Notes: generated by a model from the letters alone, not told the origin. 42,479 nt of DNA from Reticulitermes lucifugus (GCA_026260175.1 JAKCWW010004228.1:1-42479); one strand, 5' to 3'. Counted from the first letter of the stretch, positions 10,001 to 21,415 are shown. Translations and numbers: made by a program.

Positions 10001-10569
10001 CTGAAGCTAATACTTGTTTAACTAGCGAAATAATTTTCTTTCGTTCATGCAGCCGAAAGGTTTACCAAGATCTTTGCAAGAGCACTCCAATGGTCCCTGT
10101 TTCGATATAAATGAATTCAGTTCAGATCTTCAAACAAATCTTTTAACATCCACCTTTACAGTAGCCTCCCATACATCCCTTTGTCTCAAGTAGCGTCTTC
10201 CCTTCAAGATTTGCGACCAACAACATTGACTGAATTTCTAATGAAATAAATTTTCTGATCTTTCGCAATTCTAAACATATAATTTATTCCCTTCAGTAAC
10301 GATACTCGAGATTTTAAATAAAAAATTAGCCCTTGAAAGATTCATATGACTTACAAGGCAATCGAACCACTAATTCCTTCTCCGTGCTCTAGTAAATTTT
10401 ATATCGTGGTTAAAATTATGTTGAACGAGAAAATGTATTAACTGGATACGTTTCAGAAATCTGATATCAACTTTTAAAATACGAATTATTCAGTTTTACA
10501 TGAGAGCACTTTCAGCGTTCGTGTAACACACAACACACATGGCAGTTTGTAGATTGAGTTGAGTAATAT
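10001..10569. other. No gene recognised
   Basis: AT-rich sequence with no identifiable feature. Confidence 0.6.
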
Positions 10570-11100
10570 TAGACGGAAGGGAATCAGTCTGTGCTATTAA
10601 GAAGCTGTAATAGGAGAACAGACAGAAGGACTGGGAAAATACAGAGTTAAAAATAAAAGAGATAGAAGAAACAACAATGAATAAGATGGGACAGGGAAAT
10701 TAATAAGTTATGATTTGGAAAAGCGGCGAAAAGGAAGTGAAAAACAGTTCAATAATATAAAGGATCAGAAGAACAGGAAGAAGACAAAGTTGAGTAAGGC
10801 GTGTTGATGTAAGAGTCAGACGAATACATTTTAAAATAAGAGTAAGAGGACGAAGAGTTTGGAGCAACAGGAAAATGAAAGAGAAGAGCTGGAAGAAAGG
10901 AGATAACTCCATATGTCAGTGACGATGATGCCAACAAAAATAAACGAAAAGTAAAGAGAAAATGACAAAGGAAGCAACATACAGTAAAGAACACAAAATA
11001 ATAAAAAACAAGAACAGGATAGATTATGTGAACAGGGCGAAGAAGAGAGAAATAAATCGGGCAGGAAGAAGCAGAAGGAAACGAGAAAATGGCTGAATTA
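10570..11100 (+). repeat. Purine-rich (A/G) low-complexity tract
   Basis: About 530 bp strongly biased to A and G on the plus strand, with words such as AAAATAAAAGAGATAGAAG and GGAAGAAGACAAAG. Open frames on the minus strand rich in Leu, Phe and Ser are products of this bias. Confidence 0.75.
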
Positions 11101-11772
11101 AATTTTATGTTGTGGAATTTAATCGACTTTGTCTCCTAAAAATTTCTGGGTTTGGGAAAATTATTAGGACAGGTGCACAAATATTAAAAAGGGACAATGT
11201 CCCCCCGCATGAACCGAGTACACTAAACCATGAATATGCGTCAATAGGACTGCGCTTGCAGCATAATAGAAGGGGATCATGAATTTTGAAAACATTATCA
11301 CAGTGCATAATAAATGCAGAGTGTGCATATGGTTTCTGTTGTACATAGTACTCTGGTCACAACGGCAGTGGTGCTATCAGTGAGCTGGACTGTGTCGTAG
11401 AAACACACAACACGCACAAATACACAGTTTAGCAACGGTACGGGGGGCATTACGTAAAGCTCACAATTACCTCTGCAAATCTAAACCACTGGCTACCGAC
11501 ATACGTTGTTACTGTGGTCATCAGCCGGTGTTATGACCATACTAACAACACATGCGCATGTAATGTTTCACCTTCATCACTGCATTCCATATCGCATCTC
11601 GAAATTCGCATGGTCTGCGTGTGTTTTCTTTCCCAACCATTCCCATGCCCAATTCGAAAGTCAGGCTTGATTGCAATGTCAACGGGCCTGTGACTAGCAC
11701 CAACATGATGGAATCATGTCTCTTAAGATATACATTTTATGTTTAAAAAGGGGTGGAACATGAATAAGTAGG
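11101..11772. other. No gene recognised
   Basis: Nothing identifiable in either strand. Confidence 0.55.
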
Positions 11773-11985
11773 AGTATAGCTCCATTCATTCTTAACGTCG
11801 CCACTAAACAGATGTGAATGGTTAGCTTCACGACCCGGCCGGTTTACCTCCGAGGAAAGAGCACACAATACGCACTGAATACGAGGCTGGGTGTGTTCCA
11901 GAGACGGCCTGGAAGTTTGGACAAAATAAAGCCTCTTTCCCTTACCGGGAATCGAAACACGATATCGCCTGAGGCATAGAGGTAC
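11773..11985 (-). mobile_element. tRNA-derived SINE, family B, copy 2 (inverted)
   Basis: On the minus strand a B-box-like GTTTCGATTCCCGG (near 11945-11958) is followed by a body matching copy 1: CACACCCAGCCTCGTATTCA corresponds to CCCACCCAGCCTCCTGTATA, and TAGTGGCGACGTTAAG to TAGCGCCGAGGTTAAAG. Compared with copy 3 at 42148 it has an extra segment around AAAGAGCACACAATACGC (11860s). The B-box is mutated (GTTTCG for GGTTCG), so it is unlikely to be transcribed. Confidence 0.7.
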
Positions 11986-12411
11986 ACATGTTTCTCTTTT
12001 ACAATAAAACTCAAATAAAGATTTTGCTTGATGAGAAGAAAATCGAGAGCTTAATCAAGCTCTACCTACTTTAAGGGTCTGGTTTCCTTAGGCAGTGTCT
12101 CTAAACAAAGATAGAAATATCCGACGTTGTAACGAAAGGAAGTAACAACAGAATTTCCTGAACAGCAGCAAGGGAAATTACGAATTAATAGCAAGAAACT
12201 GCGAGTGATTTCAGGGAAATTAACATAAAACCCAGAGAAGGACCACAACAAAAAAACTGACGGGCTGAATACGTAAGTAGTCACTAATGAGGTAAATGTG
12301 CGTTTAGACTGGGTACCTTTGCTTCTGGGATCGCCTGACAGTGGAATAGTTAGGTTCAACGCCGATCACTGCTGCTGACAGGTGAACGACTTTACTGGTA
12401 CTTCTTAGGAG
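11986..12411. other. No gene recognised
   Basis: No supported feature. Confidence 0.5.
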
Positions 12412-12503
12412 TTCAGACTGTTCTCCATCGTCTATCCTCCAAAAGAAATTCAACGTTTCGGAAAGTGAATCTGCTTCCGTTCTTAAGTAAAAAAGTGGGT
12501 AGT
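12412..12503 (-). repeat. Dispersed repeat, family D, copy 1
   Basis: On the minus strand this shares, in order, ACGGAAGCAGA, CTTTCCGAAACGTT and AGACGATGGA with 30683-30771 (ACGGAAACAGA, CTTCCGAAACGTA, AGACGATGGA). Spacing is similar, apart from a few small gaps. It resembles 3' tail sequence of insect retroelements that I recall, but I cannot assign it with confidence. Confidence 0.65.
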
Positions 12504-13113
12504 AACCTTCAGCCTTGTTAGATAAAACCATTCTGTATGCCTGGACATTCATTCGATCCACCTGCCATAATACATGCGTCTACGACAAGGTCTTGTGGAG
12601 ACAAACATGAACCTTTATAATACAAATTGTGAGAATTACCATCAATACCTAAAATCAATACAGACGACAAGAGAGAAAACTGAACAAAAGCTTACTAATA
12701 TGTTTGTGAACCAATTCTTCCTAGCCAGGATGCCAGTCCACGTTCACAAGACTATGGTCCTTTGGGCCGGGGTCAGAAATCTGGCCTTTGGGGAAGCACT
12801 TCTCTTAACCGCTGTATCCAGACTGACTCTGGAGCCACCAGTGAGTAACGTGGACTCCAGCAGCGGCTGGAGCGTAGATAACCATTTATCTATATCTAGT
12901 ACCGAAGTTAAGAATGAATGGATCTATATCTCCAAATATTCTCGCGTATTCAGTGCGTGGTGTGAAGGTAAACACATTTACTTTCACTCACTAGACAGGT
13001 AACATTACAACTAATCAATTAACATAAAAACTACGATTTAACAAAGTAACATAATTAACAGCCAGACAACTACTTGCATGTTACAGACCAACATTCAGCA
13101 GATGTGAATTGTT
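12504..13113. other. No gene recognised; one 142-codon open frame without support
   Basis: The plus-strand frame 12574-13002 is the longest in the window. It has no domain, signal or family resemblance I can see, and no splice context argues for it. Confidence 0.45.
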
Positions 13114-13118
13114 AACCC

Positions 13119-13414
13119 GTTTTTATTTTTTTTATTTTTTTGTGGAGAGGGGCCCCGCAGCAGATGCTACGGACGCACCGCAGGCTTGAAGGCTTATTGT
13201 GCAACCCTGTGATGAAAATGGGGTTTTTTATGCTTTTCCATTTTAATGGAGCACCGGTGGAATGAAATTGACGGGGGGAAACCGAAGTAATCGGAGAAGA
13301 ACCTGTTCCAGTGCCACTTTGTCCACCATAAATCCCACATGGACCGACCCGGGATCGAAACCGGGCCTCCGCGATTAGAGGCCGGCGACTAACCGCCTGA
13401 GAGATGGCATGGCC
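13119..13414 (-). mobile_element. tRNA-derived SINE, family A, copy 1 (near full length)
   Basis: On the minus strand the element opens with a tRNA-like head (CATCTCTCAGGCGGTTAGTC, A-box region) and a B-box-like GGTTTCGATCC (13351-13362). The body contains TGTGGGATTTATGGTGGACA, GTCAATTTCATTCCACCGGT and, near the 3' end, GCGGTGCGTCCGTAGCATCT then GCTGCGGGGCC. It ends in an A-rich tail, seen as T-rich sequence at 13120-13141. Short flanking repeats AACCCGT (13114-13120) and AACCCTT (13415-13421) may be the target duplication. This is the only copy in the window that keeps the 5' head; the other two (22508 and 30317) start near the B-box. Confidence 0.88.
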
Positions 13415-13421
13415 AACCCTT

Positions 13422-13924
13422 GCATAAGATTCAATTTATTTACAAAACCAAGTATAAGCTTCAGGGACAACACACTATTACACTTACAACATTTTCGGCC
13501 CGCAAGCACGCGGATGTGCAGGTCAGAATATTACTTATTTCCAGCGACTTTATTATATCGAGATATTTGATGCCGTACTACATCAACATGCTTCCAATCA
13601 TGACAATTAACTATAACGATTGGTAATGATCATTTACGCCACTTTACGTACTCCTACATCGAAACATTCCTCGAGCTGGCCATATCATAATGTAACTTCA
13701 CAGTGTAAACAGTACTTTATTAATGTTAAATAATTAACTTGTCCCAGGGAACTCAGATATGTTCACAATTAATAATCTCTCAACTAGCAGAAGAAAGTTT
13801 CCGCCTTTTAAGAAAAACCTAAGGTTCATTACTGTATTCTCTATTCTCGGCCAAGTGTCCAAATTCTCGCAGCACTGGCATTAGGACTGCATTCTGCTGG
13901 GTTTTTGTTGGTTTTAGGAGCTCA
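13422..13924. other. No gene recognised
   Basis: AT-rich with one 68-codon frame (13420-13626) lacking any recognisable motif. Confidence 0.5.
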
Positions 13925-14453
13925 AAATTGCGAAAAGCGACTATTTGCTCTGTCACGTCTGCCTGTCCATACAGACATCCGTCCGTCCGTCTCTCCGCAT
14001 GAAAGAACTTGGCTCCCACTCGACGGATTTTCATGAAATCTCGTATTTGAGTATTTTTCTAAAATCTGTCCAGAAAATTCAAATTTGATTGAAATCTGAC
14101 AATAATAAAGGGTACTATACGTGAAGACCTATGTACATCTGTGATAATATCTCTGAATTCTTCTTAGAATGAGAAATATTTCTGACTAAAGTCGTCATTA
14201 AAATCACAACACACATTTTATGTTCAATAACTTTTTTTCCAAAAATCGTACCGTTTATAAGATAATGCTGGAAAATATGGTCGAGCCAGACAGGCCACAG
14301 ATGACAATATAATACGGCGTACCGCGTTGCGTCCTGGATAACTAAGGCTACAGACACACACTCAGAATAGGTAATAGTTATTGCCTTCCCACGGCAACAA
14401 TGGTTACGCGAACGCGCCTCAATATTCCATTATACGTACATTGCCTATCTTGT
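13925..14453 (+). repeat. Dispersed 0.5-kb repeat, family C, copy 1
   Basis: Aligns along its length with 27769-28281 in the same orientation. Shared blocks in order include GGCTCCCACTNGACGGATTT then TCATGAAAT, GAAGACCTATGTACAT, GATAATATCTC, AACTAAGGCTACA and CGCGCCTCAATATT (GGCGCCTCAATATT in copy 2). A third, shorter copy lies inverted at 32112-32303. The minus strand holds an 80-codon open frame (14115-14357) whose counterpart in copy 2 is also largely open. I see no terminal repeats. It could be part of a non-autonomous transposon or an untranslated piece of a larger element. Confidence 0.85.
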
Positions 14454-14516
14454 TACGTTTGCTTGTGATCTTTGTAGGCCTACCTGACCAAGTGCATCCG
14501 CATTCCAATGGCAGTA

Positions 14517-14774
14517 CAGTCAGTTCTGCTATTACGCCTGTTCCGTTAACGCGAATTGGCTGTAACACGATTGATGAATAGGTGAAAGCTGTTTGTTTAA
14601 CGCGAATTTTCGCATACGCGTGTTGGTTATTACGTGATTTCAGCGACCAGTGTGAAGATACAAGGTTGGATGTGACCCTGTTTCTTCCATAAGCGCTAAT
14701 GTTTTTATTACGCGATTTTCTACATCGCGAGGTCTCACAAGAACACAACTACCGCGTTATAGCGGGAACTGCTG
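14517..14774 (+). mobile_element. pogo-like MITE, 258 bp, TA target duplication
   Basis: The left end reads CAGTCAGTTCTGCTATTACG and the inverted right end CAGCAGTTCCCGCTATAACG. Apart from a one-base indel and a few changes the ends match over about 22 bp. TA flanks it at 14515-14516 and 14775-14776. The interior repeats the words AACGCGAATT, TTACGTGATT and TTACGCGATTT several times, and has no transposase frame. The CAGT start, TA duplication and subterminal repeats point to the Tc1/mariner superfamily, pogo/Tigger branch. Confidence 0.82.
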
Positions 14775-14776
14775 TA

Positions 14777-16774
14777 CTTAGTAATATCCACCGCAGTATT
14801 TCACAGGTTATACGTACACATACAACCTCAACCACGGCGTCCTGACTGATCCGCAGTCCAAACGCAGTATTTAGAAATGTCCAGTGCAGTAGCTCACCTA
14901 CTACACACAAACACATATCCTTAACCATGGTGACCGATTCATTAAATATTTCATGCACAATAATAACCAAAATATTCTGTGACAACTACATAATAAGCAT
15001 CAGGGCCTGACATAATTACCATGCACTTGAAATGGGTCACCGGAAATTTCATTTTAAACTTTAAACCACCATGTCTAGCTATAATTGGTTTCGCTCTGGA
15101 ACTTCGCCCTGTTCACAACGTACAAAGCGACCACAGCATTACCTGAACAGCAAGGATTAGAGACCCCACAACCTGGATCACCGAAACAACAAGTAAATTG
15201 TCAGCACTGGAATTACAGGCTTGATAGTTGAAACATGGATTTTGCATTTATGAAATAAAAAAATTATGAGATTTTTTTTGTGGAAGACCATAAACAAGCG
15301 TGAGCTATAAAAAGGATAATAGTGGCGCGAGAAAGAGGGGGGGGGTTTGAAAGTAAAATGTATTAGCAGATCGTAACATGTGATTGCATTTGTTACAAAA
15401 GGTATCTCGGTTATAGATGTCACACCTGTGTCTGAATAGGGATTTGTTATCACGAGGAAATATTTTATACGTGGTAATTAAATTTTGTGTCCATGGAGAA
15501 TACTCATAACAAACCCGACCTCTCACCTTTTTTCAATGATCAATAAGTAATACAACACCCTTTCCTCCCCTATTATCCAGTTCCTGTCCCTTCCACTGTC
15601 TCTTCATTTATGTCTCGTTAATGCATTTCGGTCTGTTCTCCGCTTTTACATAAATGCTACCAAACCACGTCTTACACAACAAAGAGTAAGTGTAATGAAA
15701 GCAATAAAACGTTTTGCACCTATCTTGAGGGGTGTGAGTTTAATCATGAGTAACTGGTTTTATTACAACAACAAATTCCTTGTCATGCCTTGCCAAAATA
15801 CAGGACAATATGTGATCGGGACATGAAATGCGGTCTTTAGAGCCAGTGTTATAAGATGGAATTATCTATACATCGCATTCATTTTACAGCAAAATAGGCA
15901 AAAGACAAAGTTGTCTATGTCTCTCGATTATAGAATCTCTGAAGCAAAGATCTTCTCTAAACAAAATCGCTGGCACTGATTTTTCAGACCGATTTCTCGA
16001 ACCCATTCGACTTTTACTCATGGCTTGGGAATAAAGATGTTTCGCGGTAAATTCATTCATTCTGTAGTCTGTCTTACGACAGGTCCGTAGTCTCTTCCAA
16101 AGCGAGTTCTCCACAGGGTGCGATCTAGTGCTTCCTCTTTCAATAACCAGTATCGCGGTAAAGTATAATAAAAATGGAATTATTTCACGTTTTCTTACAT
16201 ACACTAGGATTAGTCATGCAGCGTACATAAACATACACACCCTTAAAAGGTAATTTTCTGTATGTTTTGATCCCATATTCGCAAAGAAAAATAAAATTAA
16301 TGTCACTTTAGGAGGAGGAGGGCGGTTGGAATTAAGAGAGACGATGTGAAAAAAGAACTGAAGAGAAGTAGGAAGCTATATCACCACAACCACCGCAGTA
16401 CATAAACAAGCAGTCACAGGCTAATGCTAGACGCGTTAAGACATACGTGCTTTCTTCTTAACTGAAGGTAAGTACTGAAGAATAAACAATAACAGTCACT
16501 GAAACAAAATCAAAATATTACCATAAACCTCAAAAGTAGGTCTCATGTGACGTTCCGCTGTTTCAAACATATTCTAAAGAAAAACCATCTCCCACACACC
16601 ACGCAGTACAAATATGTCCACCTTATGAACCAGAATCTCTGCACAGAAATTCAAGAAACTATATACTTCTAGAAAGACACTGACAGAGAAGAAGCAATTA
16701 CCGTAATTTAACAACTTATAGGCATGCTTGTCTTCACTTACTGAAAATGGTGTCTCATTGGACAGTTAAGTTCC
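14777..16774. other. No gene recognised
   Basis: A poly-G run of nine lies near 15338-15346. Several short minus-strand frames (for example 15178-15453 and 15884-16204) have no recognisable motif. Confidence 0.5.
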
Positions 16775-17700
16775 TACAGAATTATCACCATCATCACCTT
16801 TATACAGAGTATTTACAAATAGACACCTGAAACAAACCATGTTTCTAGGGTATATAGTGTTGCAGCTATTCTGTGGTTACAATATATGGTACATGTAATG
16901 TTATTTCACATGAGAAACGTTTGTACTTTTACATCAGTACTTTCCGAAATATGTGTGCAGTGCCCGATATGGATGTTTTCTGTAGTTCCTTGACGTCGTG
17001 CTTTCCAAGTGTGCTGTTCAGATGTCTGAATGATTCTGAGATGGTTCAAGTTGCACCTGTTACTACTGGCAGCGCTCTTATTACATTTCACATAGGCTGT
17101 GTTTCTATTCTAAGGTCTTTATATTTTAAAATTCTTTTCGGTTTCTGTCTTTAAGACATTTGAGTCTCCTGAAATTGTAGTGCCTAATAAGATACGTTGC
17201 TTTTTCATCATCATGAAGTATGACGTCCTGTTTATTTCGGAATGGTTCTGTCGGTTTACACTTGCTAATTCCATACTATGGTTACGACTTTCCTAACTTA
17301 TTTCTACTAATTTCGGTACATGCTCATACCATGGTTCGTTTCTAAAATTACCCCTATTTCCTTGCATACATTAAAGCGTAGTTGAGCACACTGTATCATG
17401 TCTCTTTATGTATTGTTGTTTGCTAACACTGGGCATGCTGATATATTGTGGACTATAGTCTCGTCGAATTGTTAACATAGTGTGCATTTGATATGGGTTT
17501 GTTTTAAATATTTTTGTTGCATGATATTTGGTTCTAATGCCAGATCTTTTGCTGTTATTCTTTCACTTTCGGTTTCTGCTTTCAGATCTCACACCGCGAG
17601 CCAAAGGAACGTGTCTTCTTCACTAATAAGCTATCTATATTTATAATGTACTGCCCATGCATTATTGTGTTTTCCCATTTTTTGTTTAAGGACTCTCCTA
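16775..17700 (-). pseudogene. LINE ORF2 C-terminal region, heavily frameshifted
   Basis: Minus-strand fragments in different frames line up with the C-terminal domain of a second insect non-LTR element type. From high to low coordinates they are MHGQY (near 17650), EDTFLWLA, KCTLC followed by ETIVHNISACPVLANN (near 17430-17490), CAQLRFNVCKEIG (17354-17395), WYEHVPKLVEIS, TDRTIP, ILKYKDLRIE, and GKHDVKELQKTSISGTAHIF then RKVLM (16950-17006). The C-x2-C...H-x4-C arrangement is the zinc-knuckle-like motif found after the reverse transcriptase in several LINE clades. At least four frame changes and many stops make it non-functional. Identification rests on remembered sequence of related elements; the clade is uncertain. 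Confidence 0.8.
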
Positions 17701-17732
17701 ACCGTGTTTTGCATGATGTATGCCTTCCATCA

Positions 17733-17761
17733 CATTATTATTACTTTATTATTATTATTAT
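17733..17761. repeat. (TTA)n microsatellite
   Basis: ATTATTATTAC..TTATTATTATTATTA, near the 5' boundary of the recognisable LINE relic. Confidence 0.85.
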
Positions 17762-18258
17762 ACTGTTTTAGAGGCGTTCTTATTATTTCATTTATCTTTT
17801 CTTTTGTTGTTTGTTACTTGTGTATTTTCCTTATGTTCCTGTGCTGTCTTGGTAATTGGCCTTACGGTTGTTGTGGCATCACATTAACAATAAAGAAACT
17901 AGTTGAATTATTGCTAATGTGACTATAGGGAGCTACAGCTGCAGGCAATACTACTATGCACGAGTAACTGACAAGTGCAAAACACAATAGGATAATACAA
18001 GACAGCTACCTGTATCCAACTAAGTGCATGTTTTAAATATTTATTATGTACATATATCTTTTAAATATTAATAGCTCTTGAATAATATTGGCAGCTAAAT
18101 TATGTAAATATTATACAACGAAACTGAGCTATATTAACTGACACAGAAAGGCCATAAGCTGAAAAGAATTTCTGTACTGGTCTCCACCAGCAGTTTTGAT
18201 TAGGTACGGTTTCATAAATAACGGCATCTGATCTCTAAATTAATTATGAACAAAGGAT
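17762..18258. other. No gene recognised; possible 3' untranslated region on the minus strand
   Basis: If the candidate exon at 18259-18332 is real, this stretch would hold its 3' untranslated region. An AATAAA hexamer lies on the minus strand at 18040-18045, about 215 nt past the stop. Confidence 0.3.
18040..18045 (-). other. AATAAA polyadenylation-signal candidate
   Basis: A canonical hexamer on the minus strand, downstream of the stop of the candidate exon. Such hexamers are common by chance in AT-rich DNA. Confidence 0.2.
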
Positions 18259-18332
18259 TCAAATAACAGCTGCTTCTGACCTGCCTCTGCCGGATTTGTC
18301 GCCTGTAGCAACACGATCACGCTGAGCCTTAC
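18259..18332 (-). CDS. Candidate terminal coding exon (host gene, unidentified)
   Basis: On the minus strand a strong acceptor (TCTCCTTTATTTTCCAG) is followed by a 74-bp segment clearly richer in G+C than its flanks. One frame reads KAQRDRVATGDKSGRGRSEA then AVI and a stop (18259-18261). A second frame through the same bases is also open (starting VRLSVIVLLQ), so coding sense is not proven. The composition change stopping close to the stop codon, the pyrimidine-rich acceptor and a downstream AATAAA are what one expects of a last exon. I do not recognise the peptide. If real, the gene would extend to higher coordinates, and upstream exons should lie beyond 18340 or outside the window. It could also be a chance acceptor. 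Confidence 0.25.
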
Positions 18333-18539
18333 CTGGAAAATAAAGGAGACGGAAGTTTAAAACAAAGGTTTTTAACACTATAATTTTTGTAAAGAAAAAT
18401 CTAGGTACTAATAAAATCTTATAAAAGTTTCCACTTCACATTCTAATACTATTCCTCAGCAAACAGAGAGCAAAGAAGAAGCTTTCTTCGGATTAATTAT
18501 GTTTACATTGCTTTTGACTGTAAGTTTCATTTCTCACTT

Positions 18540-18850
18540 TACCTTTCCTTATTCTCCTTTCAGTTCAGTTCACTTCCTCCAAATCACAGGTCCTCTCATA
18601 TTCGTCCTTGTTTCATTCTTACAAATAATTTCCAATTCCATAAGTTCCTTATAATCCCTCCCGATAATTTAACTTCCCATTCCGTTCCTTTTTTTTTGCT
18701 TTCTCCTCTACTTCTTTTTCTCTTTTCCTTTTCCTCTGTTTCAAGTTCCATACAAGGAACTTTCTCTTCCTGTCCTTTTTCCATTAATTTACCACTACCT
18801 TTTCTTTAATTCTAGTTAATTTTCAATTTTCCCTTTCTCGTTTTAAGTCC
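18540..18850 (+). repeat. Pyrimidine-rich low-complexity tract
   Basis: About 300 bp dominated by C and T on the plus strand, with words such as CTACTTCTTTTTCTCTTTTC. The 62-codon Glu/Lys-rich minus-strand frame (18596-18784) is a product of this bias. Confidence 0.75.
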
Positions 18851-18936
18851 CTTGTCTCCATTAGCACTCTCCTTTTCTTTTGAACTGTGTAACACCACTC
18901 TGTCAACACGTCAGTGCCTACTCTGTACAGTTCTGA

Positions 18937-18977
18937 CAGCCGCGCGGCAACGAGATGATGGAGGAGCCGCGCGGCTG
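18937..18977. repeat. GC-rich inverted repeat CAGCCGCGCGGC...GCCGCGCGGCTG
   Basis: Perfect 12-bp arms at 18937-18948 and 18966-18977 with a 17-bp spacer. Each arm also contains the self-complementary core GCCGCGCGGC. It is a CpG-dense island in AT-rich surroundings. Confidence 0.8.
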
Positions 18978-21364
18978 CCAAAACATGGCAGCAGCTGAAT
19001 TATTACCTACAAACCGCCGCCTTGACGAGGCTTATAGTGTCCAGTTGTCTCAACTTTGCTTCAGAACAACTGCACTTAGTAACAACTATTTTTCACTCAT
19101 TTATCAGCAGTTCTTGATTTTATTTAGCGTTGAATAAGACAGGGTAGAGAAGGATATGGACCAATAGAAGACTGATGTAAATGGGAGAACTTATTACGAC
19201 GGACGTTAAAGAAATAGGGTGTGAATACGTGGACTAGAAGAATCTTGCCCGGGAGAGGGCCCAAGGGGGGCTACAGTAATCATGGTAATAAAATTTGGAG
19301 TCGCATAAAATGGTAAAAATTTCTTTCTTAGATACATGGTTATACGTTTCTCAAATCAAAACCTATTCCATGGAGTTATAGTGTATGGTAGAATGATTAT
19401 GAACGATAGAATTGCAGGGGTATCGAAGGCAACATTCGTAACTTCTCTGAAAATAATAAGTCAAAAGACGGCCAAGTAATGTCAGTTTCTTACAGACATC
19501 AGACACCTGACACTTTAGAAACATGTTTACTTGTTATGTTGCATGAGAAGATGATTATAGTAGCAGAATAAAGCAAACTAAATAAGCAAAGAGCATATTT
19601 CTCACCCACGCACAAATTTTGGTCCTCATTCTATATAAATTTACCGACAGGGACACAAAGCTATTATCATGAAACGGTGAAGTCATCACGAATTTGTATC
19701 ATTCCAAATTTTGACTAACTAAGAGGCTCTATAACCAGGCCCCCCTATTGTCTCTTCTCAGCCCCCCGTTCCCGTCCCAAGAGTATTGTAAGGAAGTCAA
19801 AATGTATATTTATCGAATTATTACAGGAATGATTTCGTAGTTTCATAAGTAACTGGGAAAGCCTTATACCACATTTTAACTATTCACTTTATGGTATTTC
19901 TTCATCTTTCCTTCTTAAAAATAAAACACCACTTGCTGGAACGTGATTGGCTCCCGACCTCAGGTTAGAGAAGGTTAAAGCCTAAAAAGTTGGGTCCCAT
20001 AGGTAAACGGCCTCCTAAAATCTGGGCAGCCCATGTCACTTAACTAGAAACAAGCACACGCTAAACATCTACTAAATGAGCCCACAGACTGAGAACAGAT
20101 TTGCCTACCGGGCCCAGTTAGGTAGTTTTAACCTAATTTTAACCTGAGTGTGGAGACCGATTCTGTCCCATAGCATGGTGGTTTAATTTTTAATAGGGCA
20201 TGATGGCAGAAGTCCATAAAGTAAATAATCCAAAATATACTTATTTTTTGCTGAATTCATGCAGTTGCCACTATAGTTCGAAAACTGTAAAAAGCACATT
20301 AAAAGCAATTAAATAATGCACCACTGCACATCATTAACTACAAATTACCGGTTTATAAGAATACTGTGAATAAATCAAACAACGATGTAGAGAAACTTTA
20401 TTTTACCCGACAAGTCACATCACTAATTCACTCACCGCGTTTAGCGTGACGGCAGGCAGCGCAGCGATCGCCTCTATTTCAATTTTCCGTGAGTCGGGGT
20501 CCAAGTATTAGATTTGTTATTCGTCATATTTAAAGAAGGCAACATAAGTGTTTTCCTTCGGCTCGCAGATTCGTGTCACATCTAAAAAACATGTTGTTTA
20601 TTGCATGTCGAACCTTTATTAAATTCAGCGAGCCGACGGGAAGTGATTAGCGATAGCTTTCAGACACAACAACGCGGCTACAGAAAGAAACCGACAAGAC
20701 AGAATTTAAATTGTTAGAACACAGACAATACAAGTTCTTCTGACACACTGTGATATGAAACTTCTATGTCACATGACGACAAGAGACAACTGTTAAGTTC
20801 GCAAGAACAACACGGTACCAGTCACGATGCCAGTGCGGTGCCAGCATCCTACCATCTCGGACCTGGGATTGTGGATATAAATCCCGCTAGAGACACGGTC
20901 GTATATCCACATGATTGTGTATTGTGTTGAACTGTGCAAATACAAGTACTGCAGTGAACCGACCTCCCGTCCAAGGACTGTTAAGATATAAGGTATCTAG
21001 AGATTAATCATTGCGTAACATTTTCTGAATTGGACCGTGCCAATAGTGTAATCCGTGATAATCATGAAGAATAAGAAGCAATGTGAGCTGAAGCAATACT
21101 TTCACACACACACCCCTTTCGCTTAATATTATAACCCCTTCATACTCGTTCCGATATAGCAGCAATTTCTTCAGCAATGTACAGAATTATGTCTTTATTC
21201 TCGCGAGGAGGAGGAACAAAACGAAGACGAGAGGCAAAGTGACGTAACAGAATATATACAACTGTCACAAGACCTCTTTTACTTGCCCAAACACTGATAC
21301 AAAACACACATGTTGATATTTATTTTGGGAAGGCGAAAGGGCGGGCATGTAATAGAGACCTCTA
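18978..21364. other. No gene recognised
   Basis: No supported protein or RNA gene in 2.4 kb. A perfect 10-bp inverted repeat (TGTGGATATA at 20870-20879, TATATCCACA at 20902-20911) is the only structure I noted. Confidence 0.5.
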
Positions 21365-21415
21365 TACGCCAGATGGTAACTATATAATGTTATGGAATCA
21401 GCGCCATCTGGTGCC
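21365..21415. promoter_or_regulatory. Inverted CCAGATGG/CCATCTGG pair; CTCF-like core
   Basis: GCCAGATGG (21368-21376) and GCGCCATCTGG (21401-21411) face each other. Read on the minus strand, 21401-21415 is GGCACCAGATGGCGC, which fits the CTCF core consensus CCASYAGRKGGCRS at 13 of 14 positions. CTCF is a zinc-finger insulator protein also present in insects. Binding is inference only. Confidence 0.2.

Noticed and set aside
12574..13002. Longest open frame in the window, 142 codons, plus strand
   Set aside because: No recognisable domain, no splice or promoter context, and frames of this length occur by chance in 42 kb on six frames.
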